NCBI RefSeq assembly: GCF_000943545.1
Contig: NZ_JTHP01000009.1
Span: forward strand, 1 to 64,000
From: Paenibacillus terrae
GTDB lineage: Bacteria; Bacillota; Bacilli; Paenibacillales; Paenibacillaceae
Direction of reading: 5' to 3'
DNA length: 64,000 bases
Both the position numbers and the translations under genes were made by a program. The notes under the pieces are model-generated. The model searched no databases. It had not been told where the DNA came from and saw only the letters and a program-made list of their open reading frames with translations. Every line of letters starts with the position of its first letter. Positions within the stretch are counted from its first letter, which is position 1. Below are positions 40,814 to 50,399 of this stretch, piece after piece.

Positions 40814-42448
40814 TTGTCCAATAAAGAAACATTTCTTAGAGGCACGCTTATTTTAGCCGCAGCCGCCTTGGTGGCGAGAGTGCTGGGTCTGGTGCAGCGA
40901 GTTCCGTTAGAGCATTTGCTTGGTTCCGTAGGGAACGCCTCGTTTACGATTGCGAACAATGCTTATTTAATGTTGCTCACGGTGGCTACGGCGGGTATTC
41001 CAAGCACGTTGAGCAAAATGGTCTCCGAACGCTACGCGCTGAATCGGCCTTCAGAAGCACGACGTGTGTACCATGCGGCGTTGCTGTTTGCGGCGGCGGC
41101 GGGCATTATCATTACGGTGGTGCTGTATTTTGGCGCGCCTTATTTTGCCGAGCATGTGGCGGGAGTTCCTCAGTCGGCCTTGGCTATTCAGGCATTGGCA
41201 CCTGCCTTGCTGCTGTTTCCCGCCATTGCCATGATGCGTGGGTACTTCCAAGGGCGCGGTAACATGACCGCGGGCGGTATTTCACAAATTGTGGAGCAAG
41301 TCGCACGGGTGGCTACTGCAATTTTGCTCGCTTTTATTATTTTGAAGCTCGGTTATGGAGATCGCGAGGTTGCGGCGGGGGCATCGTTCGGGGGTGTCAT
41401 GGGAAGCTTTGGCGCACTGGCAGTTATGCTGTATTACATGGTGAAAATGCGTCGCCAGGATCGTCAGGATCGACAAGAGCAATTCCAGGAGGAAAGCTCC
41501 GCACTGCCGATGATGCGCATTTACAAAGACATTTTTACGCTGTCTATTCCAATTGTATTGTCTTCTTTGACGGTTCCGGCCGTTAACTTTATTGATACGT
41601 CGATTGTGGTTAGACTGCTGTCCGTCCAAATTGGCTTGGATCAGGCGACCACCCAGTTGGGTTATTTGGGAGCACGTGCGCAGAGTGTCGCGGGAATTCC
41701 GCCGATTTTGGCTATCGCGCTCAGTCAATCGCTCATTCCGATCATTTCGGCGGCCTTTGCCCGCAAGGATGAACAGCATTTGCAAAATCAGATGACGCTG
41801 GCCTTGCGGATCTCTATTTTGACCGGAATGCCGATTGTGCTGGCCTTGTGTGTAACCGCCTATTCCATCAATGGCTTACTGTTCAGTTCGCTTGGAGGCA
41901 GCGGGATTATCGCTGTTCTGACACTCGGAACGATATTCCAGATCACGATGATGACCTCTAACTCGATTTTGATCGGTATGGGCAAACCGCGTATTTCAAT
42001 GGTTAATGTCTTGGTCGGTATCGTTGTTAAGCTGGCTGCGAGCTGGTTGCTGGCTGGTTGGCTCGGGATTTACGGCATCATTGCCGCAACCGGATTATGT
42101 TTCCTTGTGATTACGCTGCTGAATTTGCGTGTGCTCAAAGGCATCGTATCCTTCTCCATCATGGGCCGTCGCTGGGCAGGCTTTCTGACCGCAGTCGTGC
42201 TCTCGGGAGTCATTGGATATGGTGTGAATGAGGCTTGTATTCTGCTGGTTCATATCATGCCTGCACGTGTGGCCTTCTTCATCGCATGCTGTATTGCCGG
42301 GGCGGCTGTACTGGTATGCTATTTGGTGTTGCTGGTTGTGCTGCGCGTACTGCGCAGGGACGAGTTGGGTAACTACCCGCGTGTGTTGCAAAAGGTACTG
42401 CGTCCACTGATGCGTCTCCAGCGTGAGTCCACAGGGCAACGAGGCTAA
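40814..42448 (+). CDS. MurJ/YtgP-type lipid II flippase family protein
   Basis: A 544-aa polytopic protein of the MOP exporter superfamily (SpoVB/YtgP group), with about 14 segments. The N-terminal FLRGTLILAAAALVARVLGLVQRVPL and NAYLMLLTVATAGIPSTLSKMV are typical; length equals B. subtilis YtgP (MurJ). Lipid II flipping is the likely job, SpoVB the alternative. TTG 40814 is chosen because family members begin at MSNKETFLRGT; the 40-codon upstream extension is not conserved-looking. Confidence 0.82.
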   Translation: MSNKETFLRGTLILAAAALVARVLGLVQRVPLEHLLGSVGNASFTIANNAYLMLLTVATAGIPSTLSKMVSERYALNRPSEARRVYHAALLFAAAAGIIITVVLYFGAPYFAEHVAGVPQSALAIQALAPALLLFPAIAMMRGYFQGRGNMTAGGISQIVEQVARVATAILLAFIILKLGYGDREVAAGASFGGVMGSFGALAVMLYYMVKMRRQDRQDRQEQFQEESSALPMMRIYKDIFTLSIPIVLSSLTVPAVNFIDTSIVVRLLSVQIGLDQATTQLGYLGARAQSVAGIPPILAIALSQSLIPIISAAFARKDEQHLQNQMTLALRISILTGMPIVLALCVTAYSINGLLFSSLGGSGIIAVLTLGTIFQITMMTSNSILIGMGKPRISMVNVLVGIVVKLAASWLLAGWLGIYGIIAATGLCFLVITLLNLRVLKGIVSFSIMGRRWAGFLTAVVLSGVIGYGVNEACILLVHIMPARVAFFIACCIAGAAVLVCYLVLLVVLRVLRRDELGNYPRVLQKVLRPLMRLQRESTGQRG

Positions 42449-42476
42449 AAGAAGTATAGGCAGCCCTCCAGCTTTT

Positions 42477-43766
42477 TTAGTGGAAAGGCCGCAGGCTGGC
42501 ATGAGCGTCATGGGCCATCGCTGTTTTTTGGATGCCATGGCGGTGCTCATGCCGCATGGCAAATAACAGCGGTCGCTTTGGTTCGCTGAGATGCCCAAGC
42601 GTGGATCCGTCCTGAAACCAGTCGTAACGGGGGATCGGATCATAAGCCGTATCCGACCAGACAGCGTTCAGCTTGGGGCTATACAGGCGTTGTTCTTGCG
42701 GTAGCCATTTATGCGCCAAGAGCGCTGCACTCTCTTCAGGGGAGCGCAGCGCTTTTTGTTTGTCCGGAGTGAACAGTCCCGGCCAATAGTCGCTGCGTGA
42801 GCCAGTGTGGGGCACGCTGGTAGCGAATGCTGTTACTTGATCCAGCACCTGCTGGTGTCCAAACAGCATGGCATACAGGCTTTTACCAAAGCCAATCCGT
42901 TCATCCAGATGGCCAAAGCGCTCCATTACAAGTCCGGCGAGCCCCCCGTTTAGTCCGAGCGGAAATATGATCTGATTCAACTGGAGCCAATCGTGCAAAT
43001 AAAAGCCCGGCTTGTGCATCACAAATTTTTGGAAATATGGATCTTTCACCACCCGGCCTTCAATATAGTTTTGTTCATTGATGATCAGGGCTACGCTTAA
43101 GAGAGAGCTGTCCCGCCAAGCCCAGAAACGTTCCCAGAAGGGTCTCATGAATGGTGATACATGGAAATGGGGCAGCAAATGAAAGCAGCTTCGGCCCAAA
43201 TGACGGCTGTGCATGTATAGTTGCAGCTGTGGGTAGGCGTCCTGAAAAATAAGGGCATTGCAGCGCTCCAGCAGCCGATATAACCATTCCTTCTCTTGTT
43301 CGCCGAACAGACTGTCGATCAGACCGCCCTTCAAATCGGTCATGTTATAGCCACCATTGCGAGAAACCAGGTGAGCCAGCAGCGCCCAATGCAACTCGGG
43401 GTAGCCATGATAGCACTCCAGGTAAGCGGCTGTACGGGTGATGTTGCTGCGATTTTCCTGTGCCGTATCGTTCTTGATCCGCTCGACTAGCTCGCAGTCC
43501 GTTTCACATAAGGGCATATTCAGAGAAGAGGGACGGGATGCGGGTGCATTCACCAGCATCAGCGCTTCGGCTTCATCCATGGCGGCCTGTGCGGTATGGT
43601 AATCCCACGGTAGCTCACGCAGCGGATAGCGCAGTTTGCGGGACTCGGTCCAGGCCGCCCGCTTGCCCTCCCAAGCTTCCTCCGCAGCACGTGGTACGGA
43701 ACCGAGCAGCTTTAGCCCACCCTGAAGCTGACGTGATGCCACATGGAACCATTCGGTGAGAGACAT
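42477..43766 (-). CDS. DUF2515 (YppC-like) protein
   Basis: A 429-aa soluble protein. RTAAYLECYHGYPELHWALLAHLVSRNGGYNMTDLKG is the DUF2515 signature region; a LNGGLAGLVMERFGHLDERI stretch follows. AAAGGAGG before the start. Function unknown. Convergent with the flippase gene; the 28-bp gap holds no clear terminator. Confidence 0.85.
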   Translation of the reverse strand: MSLTEWFHVASRQLQGGLKLLGSVPRAAEEAWEGKRAAWTESRKLRYPLRELPWDYHTAQAAMDEAEALMLVNAPASRPSSLNMPLCETDCELVERIKNDTAQENRSNITRTAAYLECYHGYPELHWALLAHLVSRNGGYNMTDLKGGLIDSLFGEQEKEWLYRLLERCNALIFQDAYPQLQLYMHSRHLGRSCFHLLPHFHVSPFMRPFWERFWAWRDSSLLSVALIINEQNYIEGRVVKDPYFQKFVMHKPGFYLHDWLQLNQIIFPLGLNGGLAGLVMERFGHLDERIGFGKSLYAMLFGHQQVLDQVTAFATSVPHTGSRSDYWPGLFTPDKQKALRSPEESAALLAHKWLPQEQRLYSPKLNAVWSDTAYDPIPRYDWFQDGSTLGHLSEPKRPLLFAMRHEHRHGIQKTAMAHDAHASLRPFH

Positions 43767-43986
43767 ACTTGATAACCTCCTTTCAATGATGAGAACACTC
43801 CGTACCCGTTAAGTATGTTGGGATGTACTAAGTGTGCTCTTAAGTTTATATGGTTAGTATGTCTCGATGGCAGGGCTTCCAATCGGTGATACGGGAATAA
43901 TAGGGGAGTGTGCAAAAGCGCCACTTGGCGTTACAATAGAGAGCACAAGCTCTTTTTTACAAACAGAATTCAAGGAGGAATAATCC

Positions 43987-44331
43987 ATGCAAAAGATCGT
44001 CTCTCATGAAGACTTTAATAAGGCAATATCCACTTCTGGCGTAACAGTAGCTGTGTTTAAGGCGGACTGGTGTGGGGATTGCCATTTCATTGATCCGTTC
44101 ATGCCTGATGTGGAGCAACAATATGCAGACAAGCTTACATTGATTGAAATTGATGTAGAGCAGGCCGAAAGTGTCAGCCAGGAGCAGAATGTGTTGGGTA
44201 TTCCCAGCTTTATCGCTTACAGTGAAGGGCGCGAGCTAGTGCGTCTGGTAAACAAACTGCGCAAATCCCGTGAGGAAATCGAGCAATTTTTGGATCGGGC
44301 AGTAGAAGTACACGCCAGCTTGGCTAAATAA
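43987..44331 (+). CDS. thioredoxin-like protein
   Basis: A 114-aa thioredoxin fold with active site C29-G-D-C32 (ADWCGDCHFIDPF) and the cis-Pro in GIPSFIAYSEG. The WCGDC variant is typical of the YtpP-like group rather than TrxA (WCGPC). AAGGAGG is eight bases before the ATG. Confidence 0.92.
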   Translation: MQKIVSHEDFNKAISTSGVTVAVFKADWCGDCHFIDPFMPDVEQQYADKLTLIEIDVEQAESVSQEQNVLGIPSFIAYSEGRELVRLVNKLRKSREEIEQFLDRAVEVHASLAK

Positions 44332-44365
44332 TTGATGTTGTGGAATTCTATTCATTAGGGCATTC

Positions 44366-44400
44366 AGAAAGCCGCTTCCTTCCAAAGGGGGCGGCTTTCT
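44366..44400. terminator. hairpin after the thioredoxin gene
   Basis: AGAAAGCCGC pairs with GCGGCTTTCT; no T-run follows on the plus strand, so termination efficiency is uncertain. Confidence 0.4.
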
Positions 44401-44527
44401 CACGGACACGTTCACATTTTGTCAACAAAGCACGTATGTCAAGGAACGATATATCAGTTATAATTATTTTAAGTAATCATTTCACAACATTATGAAGTGA
44501 ATAAATATTATATTTGGAAGGATACGG

Positions 44528-45460
44528 GTGAATTCTTTGAATAACAAAATCAGAATATTAAAGTGGCTTGCACTCGTAACATGTATTGTCATGTTTCTGG
44601 CTACCTTCGGTGGAGGCGTCGTGACGCGGACGGATTCGGGGCTGGGCTGCGGACGTGAATTTCCGCTTTGTAATGGCAAGCTGGTTCCGGCGCATACGAT
44701 CGCATCAGTTATTGAGTTTACGCATCGCTCTGTTAGTGCCATGGCTGGCATACTCTCCATTGCCTCTTTTGTTGGCTTTTTGCTGTTTATGAAGCATCGT
44801 AAGGATTTACAGTTATTCTCGTTGCTGACGTTAATGTTTGTCATAATACAAGGAGCGATGGGGGCACTGGCTGTCATCTTTTCTCAATCTGCTGCAGTCA
44901 TGGGGCTGCATTTTGGCTTTGCGCTTATCGCTTTTGCCAGTGCGACCATGATGACGCTGGGGGCCTGGCAGGAGCATGCGGATTCACGCTACACCCCGCG
45001 TCTGATTCCTGGGCCTGTCAGTCGGGGCTTTCGTAACTTTATATGGCTATCGACGATTTATACCTATATTGCTGTCTATTCAGGGGCGTTGCTTAGTCAC
45101 TCGGTCATCCAGAAGGTTGTAAATATTGGGGGCTTCATATCTCCGCTGCTGCTTCATCAGATTTCAGCTGGTCTGCTGTTCGTCATTATCTTGGCTGTGG
45201 GTCACTACTCATACCGTTATCACCCGAATCACCGGGATATCCGTATATTGGGTGTCGTATCGGTCTTGTTAATCTTGCTTCAAGTGGTGATTGGAATTAT
45301 CTTGTTGTACGTCAACAGACCTGAAATCTACATGTTTATCGTGCTGGGACATATGCTGGTGATTGCATCGTTGTTCTCCATCTTGGCTTATCTGAGCTAT
45401 CGGGTATGGCAGTTGTCGCCGGATCGCAACATTGTTCGGACGCACACACAGCGCACTTAA
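44528..45460 (+). CDS. ctaA: heme A synthase
   Basis: A 310-aa eight-helix membrane protein oxidising heme O to heme A. The external Cys pair C41/C48 (GLGCGREFPLC) and E63/H66 (IEFTHR) match the CtaA N-half; heme-ligand histidines recur in HQISAGLLF and GHMLVI. Starts at GTG 44528. Together with ctaB it supplies an aa3-type oxidase, whose genes are outside the window. Confidence 0.95.
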   Translation: MNSLNNKIRILKWLALVTCIVMFLATFGGGVVTRTDSGLGCGREFPLCNGKLVPAHTIASVIEFTHRSVSAMAGILSIASFVGFLLFMKHRKDLQLFSLLTLMFVIIQGAMGALAVIFSQSAAVMGLHFGFALIAFASATMMTLGAWQEHADSRYTPRLIPGPVSRGFRNFIWLSTIYTYIAVYSGALLSHSVIQKVVNIGGFISPLLLHQISAGLLFVIILAVGHYSYRYHPNHRDIRILGVVSVLLILLQVVIGIILLYVNRPEIYMFIVLGHMLVIASLFSILAYLSYRVWQLSPDRNIVRTHTQRT

Positions 45461-45526
45461 GTAGTTCATTTATGGTTGGTGAAACGGATATTTTGCCCAA
45501 GTGGCGTTGAAGCACGTATAATAGCA

Positions 45527-45653
45527 TATAAGGATTTTGCAAAAATCCACAAAGCGACTTGTCATCAGCAATAGATAGATCAAAATGATTGTATCCGTCT
45601 ATATATTGTACCCTTGGAGCGACTGGAACCGAATTTTGCAAAATCCTGTATAA
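45527..45653. repeat. 127-bp element with inverted copies of the TTTTGCAAAA palindrome
   Basis: TATAAGGATTTTGCAAAA at the left end (45529 on) and TTTTGCAAAATCCTGTATA at the right end (45634 on) are inverted repeats, with about 85 bp of unrelated sequence between. Both contain the same core as 14121-14138. It looks like a small non-autonomous repeat; no coding frame inside. Confidence 0.55.
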
Positions 45654-45713
45654 GAAACAAACCTGGCCCGCGAGTTACTCGAGGGCTTGATTTGCTTAGG
45701 AGGAATCGTCCAG

Positions 45714-47480
45714 TTGATCTACCAGAATTTGCGCCAATTTATTGAAGCGCTACGTAAAGAAAATAATCTTCAAATAATAGAAGCACCTGTCGATCCTTAT
45801 TTGGAACTGGCCGAAATTCATCGGAGAGTTATTGAGGAAGAAGGCCCGGCATTGCTGTTCACCAATGTAAAAGGTACCCCGTTCCCTGTAGCCAGCAATC
45901 TGTTTGGCACAAACCGTCGTGTGGACATGGCCTTTGGCCCTCGCCCGGAGCAATTGATGGATGCGATTGTAGGGGCGACCAAAACATTGCTTCCACCCAC
46001 ACCCAAGGCTTTGTGGAATGAACGTGGACTGATTAAGGACATGCTAAAAGTAGGGCTGAAAACGGTATCCCATAGCGAGGCTCCTGTACTGGGAGTTCGC
46101 CGTACGGATGCTCCGCTGGCTCCACTTCCAAGAGTGACGAGTTGGCAGGATGACGGGGGGCCGTTTATCACGCTTCCGCTCGTATATACCGAGAAGCCGG
46201 GTCAGTCCAAGGATCATAATTTGGGCATGTATCGCATCCAGATTTATGATGATCAGACGACCGGGATTCATTGGCAAATTCATAAAGGCGGCGGCTTTCA
46301 TTATCATGAAGCTGAGCTGCGTAATGAACCGTTGCCGACGACAGTTATTATCGGCGGGCCACCAGCCCTGATTGCGTCCGCGATTGCTCCGGCACCGGAA
46401 AATCTGCCTGAGCTGCTGCTTGCCTCGCTCATTATGGGCGGCAAGCTGCCGATGACGGAGGACCCGCTCGGCGGTCACCGGATTCCGGCAGAGGCCGAAT
46501 TTGCAATCAGCGGCTACGTGCCGCCTCATGAACGCCGTCCGGAAGGACCGTTTGGAGATCATTTTGGCTACTACTCCTTACAGCATGATTTCCCTGTATT
46601 TCATGTCAAGCATATGTACCACCGCAAGGATGCCATTTATCCAGCGACCATTGTAGGTAAACCACGGCAGGAGGATTACTATCTCGGAGAATTTTTACAA
46701 CGTCTGCTGTCACCTGCCTATCCGCTTGTGATGCCTTCCGTCAAGTCGCTGTGGGCTTACGCAGAAACGGGCGTACATGCATTGGCAGCGGCAGTTGTGC
46801 GTGAAAGCTATTCCCGTGAAGCACTGGTCTCAGGCTTTACCATTTTGGGACAGGGCCAATTGTCGTTAACCAAATTCCTGATGCTCACGGATCGGGTCAT
46901 TGATTTATCCGACTTTAACCTGCTGCTGGAAACCATTCTGGAGAGATTTAATCCGGCGACAGATTTGTTTATTTTCAATCATACGTCTCACGATACACTT
47001 GATTATACGGGCCGCAAGCTGAATCACGGCAGTAAAGCGATCCTGATGGGTGTAGGTGAGCCTATACGTGAACTGCCTCGAGCCTATGAAGGTGGCGACC
47101 TGCCGGGTATTCGCGAGATTGAGCCGTATTGCGGAGGCTGTCTCGTCGTATCCGGTGCGTCCTTTGAGCAGGAGCCTGAGTTGGCGGCGCGGGTACTGGA
47201 GCGTTTGGCTGCGGGTGAGCAGGAATGGCCACTTATCTTTATTGTAGATGATGCCAAGGAAGTCGTTCGCTCACAAGCATCATTTTTGTGGACGGTGTTT
47301 ACGCGATTTAACCCGGCTACGGATATGTATGCAGATAGCGAGGTGCGTTTGCATCATTTGAACTACAAGCTGCCAATTGTAGTGGATGCGCGTATGAAGC
47401 CGGGCTACCCGGATGAAGTGCTGCCGCGCGAGGATATTGTTAAGCTTGTAGACCAACGGTGGACGAGTTATTTCGCTTGA
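45714..47480 (+). CDS. UbiD-family decarboxylase, probable menaquinone enzyme
   Basis: A 588-aa prenylated-FMN-dependent decarboxylase. The active-site region has GIHWQIHKGGGFHYHEAE and EAEFAISGYV with the conserved Glu (E-x-E-F). ATVVG-type motif ATIVGKPRQEDYYLGE is the family signature. Proteins of this length are assigned to futalosine-pathway menaquinone decarboxylation, and mqnE lies at 54292. TTG 45714 after AGGAGGAATC is the start; the ATG-less extension upstream is ignored. Confidence 0.88.
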   Translation: MIYQNLRQFIEALRKENNLQIIEAPVDPYLELAEIHRRVIEEEGPALLFTNVKGTPFPVASNLFGTNRRVDMAFGPRPEQLMDAIVGATKTLLPPTPKALWNERGLIKDMLKVGLKTVSHSEAPVLGVRRTDAPLAPLPRVTSWQDDGGPFITLPLVYTEKPGQSKDHNLGMYRIQIYDDQTTGIHWQIHKGGGFHYHEAELRNEPLPTTVIIGGPPALIASAIAPAPENLPELLLASLIMGGKLPMTEDPLGGHRIPAEAEFAISGYVPPHERRPEGPFGDHFGYYSLQHDFPVFHVKHMYHRKDAIYPATIVGKPRQEDYYLGEFLQRLLSPAYPLVMPSVKSLWAYAETGVHALAAAVVRESYSREALVSGFTILGQGQLSLTKFLMLTDRVIDLSDFNLLLETILERFNPATDLFIFNHTSHDTLDYTGRKLNHGSKAILMGVGEPIRELPRAYEGGDLPGIREIEPYCGGCLVVSGASFEQEPELAARVLERLAAGEQEWPLIFIVDDAKEVVRSQASFLWTVFTRFNPATDMYADSEVRLHHLNYKLPIVVDARMKPGYPDEVLPREDIVKLVDQRWTSYFA

Positions 47481-47533
47481 CGCCCTAGCCAACCCAACAA
47501 CCGGATTTTACATTCATAAAAGGAGGCGTGAGC

Positions 47534-48253
47534 ATGATACGCAAGCTGCTAGGCGAGCCGCCACGTGTGAACAAGGGCATCCTGCTGGATGCTATGAACA
47601 GCATGTCAGACATGCTGAAACTGCTGGAGCGGCAAATTCAGGCCAGTGGAGATCCGACTCATGCTTTTCGCAAGGCGGATATTTTGACACGCGGCCTGAT
47701 GTCATCTTTGGATGAGCTGGAGCAGAGCCATCATGCTGCCGCCTTTTTCCGAACGAAAGTCAAAGCCGGATATGCCGAGGATATGAGTGTTAATGAAAAA
47801 TCGGATTATGCGTTGTACGTATTCTTTTATAAGGATGGGTTTGTGAGGGTATTTTCCATTTTGGATAAGCTCGGGAACTGGCTCAATGATTTGTATGATC
47901 TGAAAACAGGCGAGTATAAGCCGCATTATTCTTATTTTACCGTGCTACGGCAATTCAGGTATTTGAAAATGCATCCTGCAATGACCGACGATCTGAATGA
48001 TATCAAGGACTCATACACTGACGCGATCAATCGGCTGCGCAAGCGGCGTAACACGGAAATACACTATATGAATACGGAAATGCAGGATGATCTCTGGCAA
48101 CGGCATCGTGCTTTGTACGGCAAGATACAACTGGAGGATTTGGATCATCACCTGGAGGATTTGAAGCAAGGCCTGGAGATGGTGAACCGTTCCTTGACAA
48201 CTGCCTTTCGTTATACGGTGAAACAATGGGAGAACCGGGAAGCTCGCCCATAA
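47534..48253 (+). CDS. Cthe_2314-type HEPN-domain protein
   Basis: A 239-aa mostly helical protein. The HEPN-type R-x4-H motif (RNTEIHYM) lies at about residues 170-175, which in other HEPN proteins is an RNase active site. The overall order NEKSDYALYVFFYKDGFVRVFSILDKLGNWLN and DSYTDAINRLRKRRNTEIH fits the Cthe_2314 family. ATG 47534 after AGGAGG. No MNT partner nearby. Function unproven. Confidence 0.8.
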   Translation: MIRKLLGEPPRVNKGILLDAMNSMSDMLKLLERQIQASGDPTHAFRKADILTRGLMSSLDELEQSHHAAAFFRTKVKAGYAEDMSVNEKSDYALYVFFYKDGFVRVFSILDKLGNWLNDLYDLKTGEYKPHYSYFTVLRQFRYLKMHPAMTDDLNDIKDSYTDAINRLRKRRNTEIHYMNTEMQDDLWQRHRALYGKIQLEDLDHHLEDLKQGLEMVNRSLTTAFRYTVKQWENREARP

Positions 48254-48272
48254 TTATGTGAGAAAATATCCT

Positions 48273-48301
48273 TTGACAAAGCTATGTAAACTATCTATAC
48301 T
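48273..48301 (+). promoter_or_regulatory. promoter of the met riboswitch operon
   Basis: TTGACA (48273-48278), 17 bp, TATACT (48296-48301): near consensus. Confidence 0.85.
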
Positions 48302-48386
48302 GAAATCTAGTTTCAGAAAAATGCTTGAATTATGATTTTAAATATAAACTTAACGGACAGCTAAAGCTGGAGTTTAACATATTTTT

Positions 48387-48576
48387 CTTATCCAGAGAGG
48401 TGGAGGGACTGGCCCGATGAAGCCCGGCAACCCGTTCTTTCCCGGTGTAACACACCGGGAGGGGACATGATGGTGCTAATTCCTACAAAACCGCTAGAGT
48501 TATAGCGGTTTTGACAGATGAGAAAAGGTTCGCATAGCGGGGCCCTTTTCATTCTGTGAAAGGGGCTCTTTTTGTA
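48387..48576 (+). promoter_or_regulatory. SAM-I (S-box) riboswitch with terminator
   Basis: The aptamer (48387-48522) has the S-box hallmarks CTTATCCAGAGAGGTGGAGG, CTGGCCCGATGAAGCCCGGC, AACC and GGTGCTAATTCC, with P1 closing CTTATC/GATGAG. The terminator GGGCCCTTTTCA/TGAAAGGGGCTC plus five T follows at 48535-48576. SAM binding turns the downstream metNIQ off. Confidence 0.96.
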
Positions 48577-48636
48577 TCATCATAGAGATGAACGTCGCTT
48601 AAAAGGGTAAGGAAGAGTGAAGGGGGTCGCAGCACG

Positions 48637-49659
48637 TTGATAGAGCTTAAACAATTAACCAAGCATTATGGCAAAGGCAGCCGACGCGTTAGTGCGCTGT
48701 CAGGTTTGAATCTTTCCATAGAGCGTGGTGAAATATTTGGAGTCATCGGTCATTCCGGAGCGGGAAAAAGTACGCTGATCCGCTGTATTAATTTATTGGA
48801 ACGTCCGACCTCGGGCGAGGTATGGGTAGATGGCGTGAATCTCGCCACGGTAAGCCAATCCCAGTTACAGAAACAGCGTCGTAAAATCGGAATGATCTTT
48901 CAGCATTTTAATTTGTTATCCTCGGCGACGGTATATGACAATATTGCCTTTCCGTTGCGTCTGGTGAACACGCCCAAGCAGAAGCTGAACCAGAAGGTTC
49001 GTGAATTGCTGGAACTGGTGGGTCTGGAAGAGCACAGCGAAAAATATCCGTCACAGCTCTCGGGCGGACAGAAGCAGCGGGTAGGTATTGCACGGGCGCT
49101 TGCCAGTGATCCTCATGTACTGCTGTGCGACGAGGCGACCTCGGCGCTTGATCCACAGACGACAGGGTCCATCCTGAAATTGCTGTTAGACATTAACCAG
49201 CGTTTTAATTTGACCATCGTGCTGATTACGCATGAAATGCATGTCATTCAAAGCATCTGTGATCGTGTCGGCGTCATTCATCAGGGCGACATCGTGGAGC
49301 AAGGTCCGGTGGCAGAAGTATTCCTCAAGCCGCAGCATCAGGTGACCAAGGACTTTATCCAGCGGGAGTCTGAGCATCCCGAGGAGCTGCAAGCAGCGAT
49401 TGCAGCAGCAGGAGGCGGCGAATCGGCCCATGTTGTACGGATTTCATTTTTGGGCAGCAAGACATACGATGCGATTCTGTCACGAACGGCTCGTAGTACC
49501 GGCGTTGATTTTGCGATCTTGCAGGGAACCATCTCCACGATTAAAAATGTACCCTATGGACAGCTTATCGTCCGTTTTGAAGGAAATCAGGAGGATATTG
49601 AGCATACGCTGCGCGAAGTGTCCGGTCAGGGACTTGATGTGGAGGTGATCGGACAATGA
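48637..49659 (+). CDS. metN: methionine ABC transporter ATP-binding protein
   Basis: A 340-aa ATPase. Walker A GHSGAGKST, signature LSGGQKQR and Walker B LLCDEATSALD are intact; a C-terminal NIL domain (about 265-340) senses methionine. Starts at TTG 48637. First gene of the S-box-controlled importer; overlaps metI by four bases (ATGA). Confidence 0.96.
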   Translation: MIELKQLTKHYGKGSRRVSALSGLNLSIERGEIFGVIGHSGAGKSTLIRCINLLERPTSGEVWVDGVNLATVSQSQLQKQRRKIGMIFQHFNLLSSATVYDNIAFPLRLVNTPKQKLNQKVRELLELVGLEEHSEKYPSQLSGGQKQRVGIARALASDPHVLLCDEATSALDPQTTGSILKLLLDINQRFNLTIVLITHEMHVIQSICDRVGVIHQGDIVEQGPVAEVFLKPQHQVTKDFIQRESEHPEELQAAIAAAGGGESAHVVRISFLGSKTYDAILSRTARSTGVDFAILQGTISTIKNVPYGQLIVRFEGNQEDIEHTLREVSGQGLDVEVIGQ

Positions 49660-50324
49660 GTGAACTTGATTTTTCGCAAGTGAGTTGGGAAGAACTAGGT
49701 AACTCTACATTAGAGACACTCCAGATGCTCGGTGCATCTGCGTTGTTCACCCTTATTATTGGTTTACCGCTCGGGATTTTATTATTTCTGGCAAGCCGCT
49801 CTTCATGGAGTCTGATGAAGGTGATATACGTTGTACTTTCCTTTATCGTAAACATTTTGCGGTCCGTACCGTTTATTATTTTGATTGTTGCACTAATTCC
49901 TTTTACGCGGTCGTTGGTTGGTACCTCTACCGGGGTGCTGGGTACGATTCCACCGCTGGTCATTGGCGCTGCGCCATTCTTCGCCCGTCTCGTAGAGACG
50001 TCATTGCGCGAAGTAGACAAGGGTGTTATCGAGGCTGCACAAGCCATGGGCGCCTCTACAGGTCAGATTATTAGGCGGGTGCTGTTGCGTGAGGCACTGC
50101 CGGGTCTGCTCGCCGCATTAACGATTACCGTCGTTACGCTCGTATCCTATACAGCAATGTCCGGTATGATCGGGGGCGGTGGTTTGGGTACACTGGCTAT
50201 CAACTACGGATACTACCGTTATGAAACGGCTGTAATGATCGTTGCGGTCATACTGATGGTCGTACTGGTGCAATTGCTGCAAATGGCGGGAGACCGTCTG
50301 GTGCGGCATTATACTCGAAAATAG
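49656..50324 (+). CDS. metI: methionine ABC transporter permease
   Basis: A 222-aa membrane permease with five segments and the EAA-type motif EAAQAMGASTGQIIRRVLLREALPG that contacts MetN. ATG overlaps the metN stop. Confidence 0.95.
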   Translation: MSELDFSQVSWEELGNSTLETLQMLGASALFTLIIGLPLGILLFLASRSSWSLMKVIYVVLSFIVNILRSVPFIILIVALIPFTRSLVGTSTGVLGTIPPLVIGAAPFFARLVETSLREVDKGVIEAAQAMGASTGQIIRRVLLREALPGLLAALTITVVTLVSYTAMSGMIGGGGLGTLAINYGYYRYETAVMIVAVILMVVLVQLLQMAGDRLVRHYTRK

Positions 50325-50399
50325 GGAAACCATATAGAAATCCTTATTGATCAGGGCGTCTGAATCCTGAACATCACAATTCATTGGAGGGGTAATAAC

